Positions 1-15,787 of a stretch of 64,000 nucleotides of DNA are shown here, one piece after another. This DNA is from Tretioscincus oriximinensis (taxonomy: Eukaryota; Chordata; Lepidosauria; Squamata; Gymnophthalmidae), in NCBI GenBank assembly GCA_022410635.1, contig JAJVDF010000045.1, positions 504,333 to 568,332 on the forward strand, given 5' to 3'. Made by a program: the position numbers and the translations under genes. The notes beneath the pieces are model-generated. The model ran no database searches, had not been told where the DNA came from, and saw nothing but the letters and a program-made list of their open reading frames with translations. Positions within the stretch are counted from its first letter, which is position 1; each line of letters opens with the position of its first letter.

Positions 1-695
1 ACTGAAACACACCCTTACTGCTCCCGTAGGAATTAAGAGGGAAAGTAGCAGCCGAATACTGGCAAGCAAATGCCCTTTATGGACTTATCAATCACCTCTA
101 TGGAAGGGAGAGCTTTGGCAGTTCGCTGGTCTAGAGCACTCAGCCTGCCCAGGAAGAAAGACATCAGTAATGACTTTTAAAATGCCACAGTAAACCAGGG
201 CTATTCTGCAACACAGCAGCCCACGCCATGCTTTATTGTGGAACAGCCAAATAAGTGATGGGTGGACGCAGCCACAGCCAAGAACGAGGCTCAGGGAGGA
301 CAGGACCTTGGTTTCTCTCGTCTTGTTGAGGGGAAAACAAGGCCTGCTCGCTTTAGCGGAAAAAATTAAAGGCCCAATAAATGCAAACACTGAAGCCAAA
401 GCAAGGGCTCTCTCTTGAGCAGCAGCAGCAGCAGCAGCGGCAGGGGAGAAATCAAACAGATTCAGTGCGTGGCGTCATCGGGTGACGCGACGCAGCAGCG
501 AGAGCGCACGCGCGATCCAGCAGAACGGAAGTGTGAGATGCACAAGCTCCCTCAAGTCTCCTCCTCCTCCTCCCGCTCCTCCAGGCCCCACCCAGATAAA
601 GGTTACACACTTCCCTCTTTCTTCCGCGCTCCCCCTCCCTTCGTGCGCGCTAGCTGCCGAAGTCTCGCGATAGAACCCTTCCTCAGCCCCTTAGG

Positions 696-705
696 TCTCG
701 CGAGA
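696..705. promoter_or_regulatory. TCTCGCGAGA palindrome (BANP/CGCG element)
   Basis: A perfect 10-bp TCTCGCGAGA lies about 6-15 bp upstream of the inferred TOP start, and an 8-bp partial copy (TCTCGCGA) lies at 663-670. This motif is a known promoter element of CpG-island housekeeping genes and is bound by BANP when unmethylated. Its place just upstream of the start supports a real site; binding is inferred. Confidence 0.65.
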
Positions 706-710
706 GAGGG

Positions 711-742
711 CCTTTTCTTTCCTTTCTTTCTCGGACGGAGAG
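711..742 (+). promoter_or_regulatory. RPL27A: 5' TOP-like start and 5' UTR of RPL27A
   Basis: A long pyrimidine tract beginning CCTTTTCTTTCC at 711 precedes the start codon by about 30 bases. Ribosomal protein mRNAs start at a C followed by pyrimidines (5' terminal oligopyrimidine), which places their translation under mTOR/LARP1 control. The exact cap site is inferred, not seen. Confidence 0.6.
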
Positions 743-5660
<4,918 letters not shown>

Positions 5661-5686
5661 AAATATTTTGTACATTTTCGGGCATA

Positions 5687-5692
5687 AATAAA
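5687..5692 (+). terminator. RPL27A: RPL27A polyadenylation signal
   Basis: AATAAA lies 27 bases after the stop codon, giving a very short 3' UTR, which is typical of ribosomal protein mRNAs. Cleavage is expected near 5705-5715. Confidence 0.85.
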
Positions 5693-5715
5693 GACTTGCA
5701 GAGAATTCTGTGTTT

Positions 5716-8261
5716 TGATTCTGCTAAAATTGAAATCTTTTAGATGCTTCAGTTTCATACTCATGACTCACTTGTGAGAAGGTTCCAGTCTGTAGTGTAA
5801 AGCCAAGACCAAGGTCCCATTGCCTGTCAGGTTGAGCTAGCATGTCCCAATAAACTAGGGTGTCCTGTAGTCTGTGTTCCAGTCAATAAGAAACAAATTG
5901 TAATGTGTAGTGCAATCAGGAAAAACTTGAGTTCAGGCAAAAGAGTGTATGTCATTGCCGATTTGTAGCAATATCTTTAGGTTTCAAGCAGATTCCCAAT
6001 GTTGCCTAGCAACTGACACTAATTTTACTTGAAGAAAACACATTCGTCTACTCATTTATTTTCATAACTTTTTATAGGCGATTGGCTATAATACAGCCTG
6101 ACAAAGTAACTTCATGTACTCTCATGTATGTACTCAGCTTCTGCGTTCTTCCTTGAATTGTAATTAGATTTTTGCCATATAGGTCTTATTTAACTACTGT
6201 CCAGCAGTGTTTCTTTACACCCACTGAAGATGGAGTCTTTCATAGTACTATTCCAACTATCGGCTGCCAAGGTATTCATAGTAAAAGCTCAATGACAGCA
6301 ACANGTCATACTTGGGAGCAAAGGTAGTGAGTGGCTTGCAAGACTTAGCCAATTGCCAAGACTGTTAAAAAGAAAACCCTCGCAAGATGCATTTTTGCCA
6401 CGTGAATGTTTATTTTAAAGAAAATTCTTGAATTCTGTAAGAATAATAAAAATATTTTTCACCTCAAAAATACTATTCTTATGGGAAGAAAAAAAGAAAC
6501 CCTGAATTTGTCTGTTNTACATCACAGCTTATTTGTATACCTTAAAAATCTATTTTCATTTTTGTCCCGTTTTCATGTCATCAACCAAGGAAAATAAGTT
6601 GCCAAGACAAATAGTGTCAACAGTAATAATTTTAATCCGAATTTTCCATTATAATCCATTCCTCCAAAATAAGGCAAAACACCCTAGGTATCAATACAGT
6701 GTTTATAAAACTTCTGTAAAAATGCTAAAAAATATATNGAATGCCTTGAATTCTGCTTTAAAATTCTTTTGTCAGACTGAAGATTTTCTTCATTGGAATG
6801 TACCCCCTTCTGAAGCCCTTATGGTAATCCTAAAAAGAAAATTTTAAAATTAATTTACATCCCATTTGAAATGATCACGAGTTGACGATGTCATCAGCAT
6901 ATTGCTAGGAATAACTGTTGGGCTACAAATGGTGTTGGCAATATAAAAACCTAGAAAGCCCTTTTGGGGAAAGGACCTGTTAACAACAATGAGCCTTAAT
7001 CTGAAATACCTTTGAGTAGGGGTCTGCCATCCACATGCTAGTACAGACTACAGCAGACCCTGATTGACCTGTGGATGGATGTTGGAATTTGGTACACAAA
7101 GGCATATCCACTGAACATCCTCAGATTTTCAGATCATGCGTCCTTCAACTGATCTGTCCCATACATGGGTATCTACCTGTTGTCTTTGGGCCTGGGCTAC
7201 AAGCTCTATCACTGGCTACAGAATCTCAATCATTTGGCTCTGCAAGGAAAATGGATGAATAGTACAGATCCATATGCTAAGCCTTCCAAGAGAACTGTTA
7301 GTCCCCACCACTCCAGAAGCCGCTATTACACATACCTAGACTGGCCACAGCGGTAGAGTGGATGAATAATGGGATATTGTCATACATGATAGGGAAAAGA
7401 GGGTTGGCATGAGTATGCTGTGCGGAAATTGGACCAACAATTTGTTCAATTCCCCCCACAAGTCCTACATAGGATTGACATCAGAACTGAAATCGTATAA
7501 AGAAGATGCCCTATAATTTGCTTAGAGGCAGGGCAGGAATGATGTATGCATAATGCTCTCATTCAATGCTATGTTTAGAAACCAAATTACACTTTTCTGA
7601 ATATGAATTGGAGCAAAAATATCTTAAAATGTTGATACCGGTAACCTATCAAACAATCAGGATCCTAAAGGAACTCAGATAGTACTTTGCAGAGAATGAA
7701 TTCTAGGATGTTTTTCTATGGACCCTCAAACTGAACTGTGGAGATGATTTACTACTCCAAAAAAATTCACAAGAAATAAATGAAGGCTCTACATATAAAT
7801 CAGCAAGAGTGTGACTGTCTCTATCCTTGAAGTAAACAAAAATTTAGAAGAGAATAAAAAAAGCAATGTAAAAAATCAGTTCTATAAAACATTTCAAATA
7901 CCTGTAAAATGGCCATTCATTTTTTGAAGCATTTAAATCAGCATTGTTCAGTCAAGAAACAAAATACCGGTGCGCCATCTGTTTAAATGGGAGTCAATCA
8001 CATGAGTAATCAGTATTTAAAATTAACTATCACTACTTAAAAACAATATTATGGTAGATTACTAATCCAGTTATTTATTTCGCCACTGACCTCAATACAA
8101 GCTGATAATATTAATCTGTAAGGCCTTAAATGCGAAGTCCCGTGCCTTAAGATCTGCCAGTGAGGTTTGACTTGGCTGCCCCTCCCAATACAGTTAGCAA
8201 GGTCTGGATTGGGCCACAACTCATGTAGCCTAGCATCAGTGGCCCACCATTCTCAATTAGA
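5716..8261. other. Intergenic sequence downstream of RPL27A, nothing recognised
   Basis: AT-rich sequence with no ORF of convincing composition or homology. The segment at about 7010-7370 is more GC-balanced and may be an old repeat, but I could not assign it. Short ORFs here lack protein-like conservation signals. Confidence 0.6.
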
Positions 8262-8533
8262 ACAATTGTTGTGGTAATGGTAGCTAACAGCTTGGATAGT
8301 TTCAAGAGAGGACTAGACAGGTTTATGGACACCAAGGGTATAAATGGATACTAGGATGGATGTCTGGATGTTGCCTCCGGGATGGAAAAACAGGCAGGAC
8401 TCCTGAAATACCATTTGCAGGGAGTCACGAACAGAAGCATATTTTGCTTTCCTCTGTTCAGATTGCCCAGGTGCATCTGGTGGGCCTCTATGTGACACAG
8501 TATGCTGGACTAGATGGGCTGTGGCCTGATTCA
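8262..8533 (+). mobile_element. CR1-clade LINE, 3' end fragment
   Basis: The segment matches the 3' end of the longer CR1 copy at 13864-15103: the reverse-transcriptase C-terminus ([15 protein letters not shown]), then the untranslated tail with the AGACTGCCCAGGTGCATCTG block. It is 5'-truncated, as usual for LINE insertions, and the terminal TTATGTTC repeat is missing. Confidence 0.8.
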
Positions 8534-8738
8534 GCTGCTCACTCACACATCACTCAATCCAATACATTCTAGAGTAGCTGAGAAAAAAGCAACACAGTAT
8601 TGCTTTATGCTTAATTTCTTCTTAAAAATACACATAGTGACGAAGATTTGTGATTTGACTCAGTGGTACCTTGCCAACTTTTGGATGAACTTTTGATAAG
8701 AAACTATTGCATTTCTTTGCAGTTAATTTAAGCGGTAA

Positions 8739-8870
8739 GAATGTCACTAACCTGGTGACTAGCTCTGCTACTGAATAACAGAGTCAGTGAATAAAGGTCA
8801 GTTGTTTCTTTCCGAGTACTTTAGCACACCACGATAACTAATCACATCTAGATGTGACTCTAAGTCTCGG
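8739..8870 (-). ncRNA. Second SNORA3-like H/ACA snoRNA, antisense to RPL27A and intergenic
   Basis: Read on the minus strand, this 132-base segment aligns end to end with the SNORA3 at 3052-3182, including AGAGTCACATCTAGAT, TTTATTCACTGACT and the 3' AGTCACCAGGTTAGTGACA. The H box reads AAAGAAA and the ACA box lies at 8742-8744, three bases from the end. The basal stem is CCGAG/CUCGG. The upper stem of hairpin 2 has changed sequence on both sides yet still pairs (ACUGACUCUG with CAGAGCUAGU, nine of ten positions counting one G-U pair). Boxes and pairing are kept, so this looks like a functional paralogue and not a decayed copy. No poly(A) tail or flanking duplication was found. A minus-strand host transcript is needed but not identified. 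Confidence 0.8.
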
Positions 8871-8997
8871 GGATTATAGGCACATTTCTATAATTCTATA
8901 AAATAAATCTGGATCTGACTATATTTTTATATGGCCAATTATTCATACTGAAATATACAGTCTTTTTTATCTATAACCAATCATGGTCTTTCATATA

Positions 8998-9257
8998 CAG
9001 TGGTACCTCGGTTCTCGAACGCCTTGAAAGTCGACCAAATCGGTGTTCGACCAGGCGATTCCAGAAACTTTTGTCCTGGAATCCGAACACCTATTTGGAA
9101 CTCGAACTTCCTCCGGCGTTCTTTCGGCCCGGCGCGCCTTGCTTGCGTCATCAGTGTGCGTTTTTTCGGCCCGGCNCGCCTTGCTTCGGTTCTTGAACAA
9201 TTTGGTTCTCGACCGTCCTGCCGGAACGAATTCTGTTCGAGAACCGAGGTACCACTG
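8998..9257. mobile_element. Mariner-type MITE, 260 bp, TA-flanked
   Basis: The element begins CAGTGGTACCTCGGTTCTCG and ends with its inverted complement; the terminal inverted repeats match over about 23 bases. A TA dinucleotide flanks both ends (8996-8997 and 9258-9259), the target duplication of the Tc1/mariner superfamily. The interior is CpG-rich and includes a direct repeat of about 20 bp (CGGCCCGGCGCGCCTTGCTT, near 9126 and 9168). There is no transposase; it would have moved in trans. Confidence 0.85.
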
Positions 9258-9259
9258 TA

Positions 9260-10310
9260 GTTCTTTATGTAGGGTTTCACCATGTTTGTGGCTCATCAGA
9301 CATCCATAGCATATCTAAAAGAGTAAGTATGCTATGGATGGCTAAAGAGTAAAGGGCAAAACCAGTCACAGCCCACGTAAAGAATTATGATGAAACAATT
9401 TATTAATGTGAAATAATATTCCTGAAAAACTGTAACAGGATAAAGATAAATCAATGTACCATGTTTTCAGTGATACATCTTTTTGATGTTATCTTGGTCT
9501 TGGCCATCTTCTGTATTTTCCTAAAAGGAAAAACAACAATGGTTTTAAAAAGGGGAGGTGGAAAGATAAAAAATTCCTTGCTGGTATACAGTTCAGCAAA
9601 TGTTCTCTCAGTGGCTGAGCAATATGTATACCACAAAATTACAAATGACTGTTATTCCCTATGATCATTCAATTATCATTAGAAGATGAACTCAGGAGGT
9701 AAGCCAATTGTTCCACAAATTTATTCAAGTCTTTTTCTAAGAGTCCAAGTTGATGATTAACACTACATCTCATTGTAGCAAACTGTATAGTTAAATCTGG
9801 CATGTAAAAAATGTTTTCTTTTATAGATCTTAATTTTTCCAAGATTCCAGACTTTTTTAAAAAAAAAAACCCTAGCTGAGGAAAATATATATTTCATATA
9901 GTGCAGTTTTATACACATTTGACACAATCATCTAGTTCCTAAACAAAAAATCTCAAATTGTTCTGGTTCTCTAGCTGGTTCTGCTTCCTTCTTCTAACAT
10001 CGTTCATTGTTTTGCGAAATATTTCTGCAAATGAAAACTTCCTTGTGTTCCAGAGTACCCCAAACGTTACTGTGGCTGGCTATAGCAACTGGCTACTGGC
10101 TATAGCAATCCAGCTATTGTTTTTTTCCTTCTAAACATGTTGTAGTGGGTTTATTTTAAATTAACAAGTTTTTCTCATTCTAGACTGAGTCATAAAGCCT
10201 TACTAGAAGCAAGTGTTGTATCCATGGTTTCAAATTTGCTGGAATTTCAGAGACTGGGATGGTACCATGCCAGAGAGCTTCAAACATATTGTATTTTTAT
10301 TCATTTTTAA
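9260..10310. other. Intergenic, nothing recognised
   Basis: AT-rich sequence with a direct duplication of GGCTATAGCAA-like words near 10077-10110. No gene, RNA or clear repeat family is seen. Confidence 0.6.
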
Positions 10311-10318
10311 ATAATTAA

Positions 10319-10925
10319 TGTCTCTGGGAGCAAGGTGGATGGAAAAACCCATCCAAAGACCCACTTGGGTCAGGGCTGGTGGAAGCTGTGGCGTCCTCCA
10401 TTTTAGAGGTTTGTGTTTCTTTTATAAACTTACCAGATATCCCAGAGGGAGGGGGGAAGAGCAGGCCTGGGCAGGGGTGTGGCTTCCTGGTTCCCTGTTT
10501 GGGAGGGGGCATGGCTGGAGGAGCCAGCCAATGAGGCCTTGAGTAGCCGGCTGGTCAGCAGTTAAAAGGGAAGCTGACCAGGGCTAGAGGCCTTTCTGTC
10601 GGAGAGACTTGTGGTGTAGCAAGTGGACAGAGGGGTCCGCTTCTGACCTGCCTCAGAGGGAGGGGGTGGGAGTGTATGGTGGCCTGAAAGAGTCAAAGTT
10701 GAGGCTTGACTTGGAGCTGGAACAAAGAAGTAGACACAGTGCCTGTCTCTTTAAGTATCTGGAAACAAAGGTTGCTCTTGCTTGGAGTTTGAGCTTGAGT
10801 CAGGCTTACTTTATAAAAGCCGAAGCCTCATTATTATAATCTTCTCTCTTTTTCTTGTTTGTAAATAATAAACTTGTTATTTGTTCCATTTCAAACATCT
10901 ATTTCTTTCTTTTATTTCTGTAACA
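10319..10925 (+). mobile_element. Possible solo LTR or other LTR-like element
   Basis: This GC-richer segment stands out from its AT-rich flanks and starts TGTCTCTGG. It contains TATAAAAG at 10812-10819 followed 47 bases later by AATAAA at 10867-10872, and ends TTCTGTAACA. A promoter box and polyadenylation signal at that spacing, with TG...CA-type ends, is what an LTR shows. I could not verify a primer binding site, a target duplication or a second LTR, and the GC-rich part to about 11140 may belong to the same insertion. The family is unknown. Confidence 0.35.
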
Positions 10926-11744
10926 ACAATAAATGTAAGCACGCTACTGGTGGGGGCTGTGAATAAAGCCCCAACCGTGAGGTAAACTCTGAGGCCTTGT
11001 GTAGGCCGGAGGGTAGTACTGTTGCTCCAAGCAGTCGTGGGTGCTGGCTTGGGCAACAGGGTGGATATTGTGGCACCCCTGACTGTGAGAGTCATCGAAT
11101 AGTAGGGCCCTCAGGTAGGGGTCGCTACAGAAGCCTATGCCAGCAAAATATTCAGGAAAGATAACAAATATGTCTTTTCCTGTGGCACCATCAGGCAAAG
11201 CTGTGGTCACTAATTATTCTGCCTAAAAGACATGTAGGACAAAGATTTCTTTTCCAGTATTCATACAAATTATGCTGTTTAAACATTTGAAAATGACTAA
11301 TATTTCCAGCAACCATGAAAAAGCNAAGTAGAAATGCAGAAAATATGCGCCTGATTACAAAATGTATCCCTTTGTATGAAGTCAACCATCGATCCTACAG
11401 ATCACTATTTTACACACATCAATTTTATCTCAAATGTAAGCGTCTCGGGAGCATTTGTGCACCCTTAAAAAGTTTAAACTTTCGCGGTTTGCAAGCCTGC
11501 GATCCAGAGAAAAGGTCCTCCGGCTATGGATCCCCACTAGCCTTACCCGGAAACAAGAAGCCACCGCCTCTTGCTGAGGTTCCTCTGGAGGCCCCCATTC
11601 TTCCTCTTCTGAAAAGCCTGTGGAAGAGAATTACAGGTCAGCAACATTCAGTCTTCTTCCGTTTTCGCCTCTTTCGTTGTTTGTATATTAGTGGGGGAAA
11701 AAACGTTAAGTAATGAACTGATTGAAGCACTGCAAAGCGCGAGT

Positions 11745-12210
11745 GAGAGCCAGTTTGGTGTAGTGGTTAGAGCAGACCTGGGCAAGGGGCGGCCCGAGGG
11801 CCACATGCGGCCCTCCTACTGTCTCTGACCGGCCCGCCCCTCTTAGCTCAGAGTTATATACAGTATTGGGTAGAACTGAGTTAACTATATTAATCCGGCC
11901 CTCTAAAACCACCCCAATTTCTCATGCGGCCCCTTGGGAAAAATTAATTGCCCACCCCTGAGTGTTGGACTCTTATCTGGTAGCCTCCAGGTTCGATTCC
12001 CCATTCCTCCATGAAAGCCGGCTGGGTGACCTTGGGCCAGTCACAGTTCTTTAGAACTCTCTCAGCCCCACCTACTCCACAAGGTGTCTGTTGTGGAGAA
12101 AGCAACAAAAGCTATGTGCGCCACACACACCCCCCCCTATGGTAGGCCACCCAGAGACCTTCAGGTATAGGGCGGGATATAAGTACAAATAAATAAACAA
12201 AATAAATAAT
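11745..12210 (+). mobile_element. tRNA-derived SINE (Sauria-SINE type) with a nested insertion
   Basis: The head GAGAGCCAGTTTGGTGTAGT is a tRNA-like A-box region, with the B box GGTTCGATTCCCC near 11990. The body contains the GTGACCTTGGGCCAGTCACA block and the tail ends in a GGGCGGGATATAAGT motif followed by an AAATA-rich run. A near full-length copy without the insertion lies at 43021-43272 on the opposite strand. The element is interrupted at 11773-11960. Confidence 0.85.
11773..11960. mobile_element. Short terminal-inverted-repeat DNA element nested in the SINE
   Basis: The 188-base insertion starts CAGACCTGGGCAAGG and its far end is the complement of CAGGGGTGGGCAATT, so the ends are imperfect inverted repeats. 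Comparison with the uninterrupted SINE at 43021-43272 defines both junctions. Only a 2-base AG is repeated across the insertion, so the superfamily is unclear; the ends resemble hAT-type MITEs, which normally give 8-base duplications. Confidence 0.7.
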
Positions 12211-12679
12211 AAGCCCAGCAACAATAAAGAAGGCGGCGGCCGGTGTTTCAGTGTTTTCCCTCGACTACATACCTACTGGACCGAAGTGGCGCCACGGCAC
12301 AAGAAGGCTACTAGGCCGCAGCCCCGCAGCCCAACCCAACACGTGCGCGAAAGAGACGGAGAGGAAAAGGAAATAGTTCCTTTCTCCCTCCCACAAAAAA
12401 CCCTCTGGCGGGCCGGGTCAGTGGGACAGCGGAACGGAAACTCCGGGGTGCAGCAGAGAGCAGGATTACTGCAAGCACATGCGATGTCCTACAATTCCTA
12501 CAATTCCCAGCTCTCTTGAAACAGGATTTCCGGCAACAACGTCAGTCTCCATGCATTTCAATGAGATCAAGGAGACGGTTTTTCTTCTACCTTTTTTTCA
12601 ACTCGATGGTGAAATCCAATTCTTGTTTCCGGGGGGTGGGGTGGTGGTGGCGGGGGTTGAGAGGGACGGATCACCAGTT

Positions 12680-12759
12680 TGACGTCAACACGTTCTTCTC
12701 CGGGGTGCTTGATTGCCTTACGTCAGCGCCGTAAAATAGACCCCTAGTGTGTGACGTCT
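12680..12759. promoter_or_regulatory. Cluster of three CRE-type sites
   Basis: A perfect palindromic CRE, TGACGTCA, lies at 12680-12687, TTACGTCA at 12718-12725 and TGACGTCT at 12752-12759. Such sites bind CREB/ATF/CREM bZIP dimers. Three in 80 bp within a CpG-rich region suggests a cAMP-responsive or testis CREM-driven promoter; function is inferred. Confidence 0.55.
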
Positions 12760-12800
12760 TTTTCTTTCCGCCAGTCGTCAAAAAGCCCCCAAACGGGCAC

Positions 12801-13689
12801 CATATTGTCTCCAGGCTGGCACAGCATCCATTTATTGATTAAAAATCTTACAATGGGTTTTCCCCCACTCTTGCTCAACTGATCCCAGAGAGTAAATAAC
12901 ATGTTTACAGCATTTATTGAATGTGCAGCCTGTTCGCAATTCCCTCATGAGAAATGAATTTAAAACATCACAAATAGAGAAGAGAAACTCATCTGCTCCG
13001 GACTTTGAAATAATCTTCTCCTGTAGTCTGTGGATTTTTTACCTTCCAGCAAAATAAACCGAAGTGGCTTAGATACAAATGTAACAAAAAAAAAACCCAA
13101 ACGAACCAATTTATATGTAAATCCGTGTAAGAAAATCCGCCTGAATCGTCTTCTTCGTTCTCACAGTAATCTGCCAATGAGAGTTTTGCAAAATATAAAT
13201 TGAGTAACACCTGCTGGATGGATCTTCTGTACCTTATACAAGTACAAAACTGTAAACTTGAGCAAACTTAAACCAGCAACTAGATATCACAAAGGCTTCT
13301 GGAAAATGCAGGAATTCTTTGCCCTCCTTGTCAAAGGGGATTATTCCAGCCTTACATGCAGATGCACCTGGTGGCACAGACAGCAGAATAGTTGAATTTG
13401 CAAGGAAAAAAAGTCAGTCAATTTTTTTGTTTCCTATCTTTGATGTCCTTATCGATTGTTAATCAGATCCATGGTGCAGCAGGGTGGCAAAGAAGGANGT
13501 GGTTTCATAAATTATTAAAGTAACTGAATTATTGTTATATAAAATCAAAAGCGTGAACAATACACTTTTGCAAATTTTCTACATTGCATTCTGTTATTTT
13601 CCTTCTTCCTCTTTCCTCCTTGTACATGTATATATATACAGTACTTTCAGGCATTGTTCTAATATGTTAATTCTTTTTTTTGTTGTTGA
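12801..13689. other. Intergenic, nothing recognised
   Basis: AT-rich sequence without a convincing gene or repeat assignment. Confidence 0.6.
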
Positions 13690-13749
13690 CTGCCCTGAGA
13701 CCTTTGGTTGTAGGGCAGTATAGAAATGCAAATACATAAATAAATAAAA
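13690..13749 (+). repeat. Retroposon 3' tail with ATAAATAAATAAA end
   Basis: The block ACTGCCCTGAGACCTTTGG...AGGGCAGTATAGAAATGCAAAT followed by an AAATA run recurs at 54860-54917. It is the kind of 3' tail shared by squamate SINEs and LINEs; the body is missing. Confidence 0.5.
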
Positions 13750-13863
13750 TCTTAAAAATTCTATATAAATATAGGTATGAAACAATAACATGGAGTTAGT
13801 TTTATGCAGCTATTATAATTTGATGTCCAACTAGCACTTTATCATGTATCATATGGACATTGT

Positions 13864-15103
13864 TTGCAACAACTGTCAAGACCCAGGCTGTCCAGGACAG
13901 ACTTTGTCCTGGATTGGAAACTGGCTAAAAGATAGAAAACAGAGGGTAGTAATAAATGGACAGTTCTCTGAGTGGAAAGAGGTAAGAAGTGGGGTACACC
14001 AGAGGTCTATACTGGGACTTTTGCTTTTCAATATATTTATAAATGATCTGGATGCTGAGGTAAATAGTGAAGTAGCCAAGTTTGCTGATGAAACTAAGCA
14101 GTTCAGGGTAGTGAAAACTGAAAATGATTGTAAGGCACTCCAGAGTGATTTATTGAAATTGGGTGAGTGGGCATCAAAGTGGCAAATGCACTTCAATTTA
14201 AGCAAGTGCAAGGTCATGCATATTGGGGCAAAGAACCCCAACTACTCCTACCACCTGATGGGAACCAAGCTTTCTGTGACCGAGCAAGAAAAGGATCTTG
14301 GGGTGTTGGTGGACAATTTGATGAAGATGTCAACCCACTGTGCAGCAGCAGCAAAAAAGGCAAATTCCATGTTTGGGATAATTAGAAAAGGCATCGAAAA
14401 CAAGTCAGCAAATGTTGTTTTGTCTCTTTATAAATCTGTGGTGAGGCCACACTTGGAATACTGTGTTCAATTCTGGTCATCACATCTCAATAGAAAGATA
14501 TTGTGGAACAAGAGAAGGTGCAGAAAAGGGGAACAAAAATGATCAAGGGTCTGGAGCACCTGCCTTATGAAGTCAGGCTGCAACGTCTGGGCCTCTTCAG
14601 CCTCAAAAGGNGACGTTTGAGTGGTGATCTGATTGAAGTGTACAAAATCATGCGTGGGATGGATAGGGTGAATAGAGAAAAAATGTTTTCTCTATCACAC
14701 AACACAAGGAACAGAGGGCACTCCTTGAAACTGNTGGGTAGAAAAGTGGGAACAGACAAAGGAAACTATTTTTTCACCCAGAGGGTCATCGGCCTGTGGA
14801 ATTTACTTCCTGAAGAGGTAGTGGTAGCTAACAGCTTGGATAGTTTCAAGACAGGACTAGACAGTTTTATGGACACCAAGGGTATGAATGGGTACTAGNA
14901 TGGATGTCTGGATGTTTCCTCCGGGATGGAGCAACTGGCAGGACTCCTGAAATACCATTTGCAGGGAGTCATGAATAGGTGCATATTTTCCTTTCCTCTG
15001 TTCAGACTGCCCAGGTGCATCTGGTGGGCCTCTGTGTGACACAGAATGCTGGACTAGATGGGCTGTGGCCTGATCCAGTATGACTCTTCTTATGTTCTTA
15101 TGT
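13864..15103 (+). mobile_element. CR1-clade LINE, 3' 1.2 kb with reverse transcriptase C-terminus
   Basis: The longest LINE copy in the window. Translation gives a jockey/CR1-type reverse transcriptase from the SWIGNWLKDRKQRVVING block through GVHQRSILGLLLFNIFINDL and AKFADETK (where intact elements have FADDTK) to the thumb region RPHLEYCVQFWS and [13 protein letters not shown] frame change separates the two reading frames near 14500-14540. The element ends with the CR1-type tail CTTCTTATGTTCTTATG. The endonuclease half is missing by 5' truncation. It is dead: the second catalytic aspartate reads E and the frame is broken. Confidence 0.9.
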
Positions 15104-15787
15104 AAGATCCTGTACCTACCTGTTCAGCTGCTGCAAGATTAAAGGCTTTAGGACACCTAACAGCTGCTTTCTCATAAAAAAGCAACAATGATGAGTAGAG
15201 AAAATTCTAGCAACCTCTAAACCTTAGGCAATTTTAAAATGAAACTTTTTCTTTTGAAATCATTAGGAGAGTATGACCTGCGTCAGGTCATATTGGGGCT
15301 TGTGGGNAAAGTCATGGGAACGAAAGACAATATATTTGTGCTTGTAAATGGCAAGCAACAAAGACACGAGTACTTTATGGTGCTATATATACAGAAATAG
15401 CACTACACAAAACAGTCATATGAATACACCCCCAGCCTTTCGAGCCTAGTGCTGCAAAGTTGCTAGCTGAGTCTATTTTAACTTCTAGAACTTCCAGGAT
15501 GTCCAGTGGGGATCATGTAACCTATCATGAGCAAAGTAAGCTATAGTGCTGGTTTGGGAAAAGGCATTGTAAGAACTGGGTTTTCCCAAAAATAGGAAAT
15601 TGGCTTAGCAGGGTAACTGTGATGGAGTTCCCACTGTGACAATCCACTCATAGCCACACTATTATAGTGCATTCTAGATGCTATCTGGACACAGCCACCA
15701 TTTTTTCATGGCTTCCCAATAGACCAGTTTTCAATGCAGATGAGGCATTCCTATGGGGCTGCTGGATGAGATCTACCAGTCTAATGT
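15104..15787. other. Intergenic, nothing recognised
   Basis: No gene or recognisable repeat is seen in this stretch. Confidence 0.55.

Larger units (their letters stand above)
11440..12800. promoter_or_regulatory. Orphan CpG-rich, promoter-like region
   Basis: CpG density is raised from about 11440 to 11740 and again from about 12215 to 12790, the two halves being split by a SINE. The second half contains CCGGAAAC/TTCCGG ETS-like words and three CRE-type sites. No open reading frame here looks like a conserved protein. It could be the distal 5' promoter of TRIM66 on the + strand, a promoter for a minus-strand non-coding host of the SNORA3-like gene at 8739-8870, or both. Transcript evidence would decide. 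Confidence 0.5.

Noticed and set aside
12286..12734. Overlapping short frames in the CpG-rich region
   Set aside because: Arginine/proline/glycine-rich composition is what GC-rich DNA gives by chance; no domain or splice-supported continuation was seen.
14800..15100. CRISPR-like short regular repeats
   Set aside because: Repeated TTATGTTC-type words are CR1 tails; spacing and host context exclude a CRISPR array.
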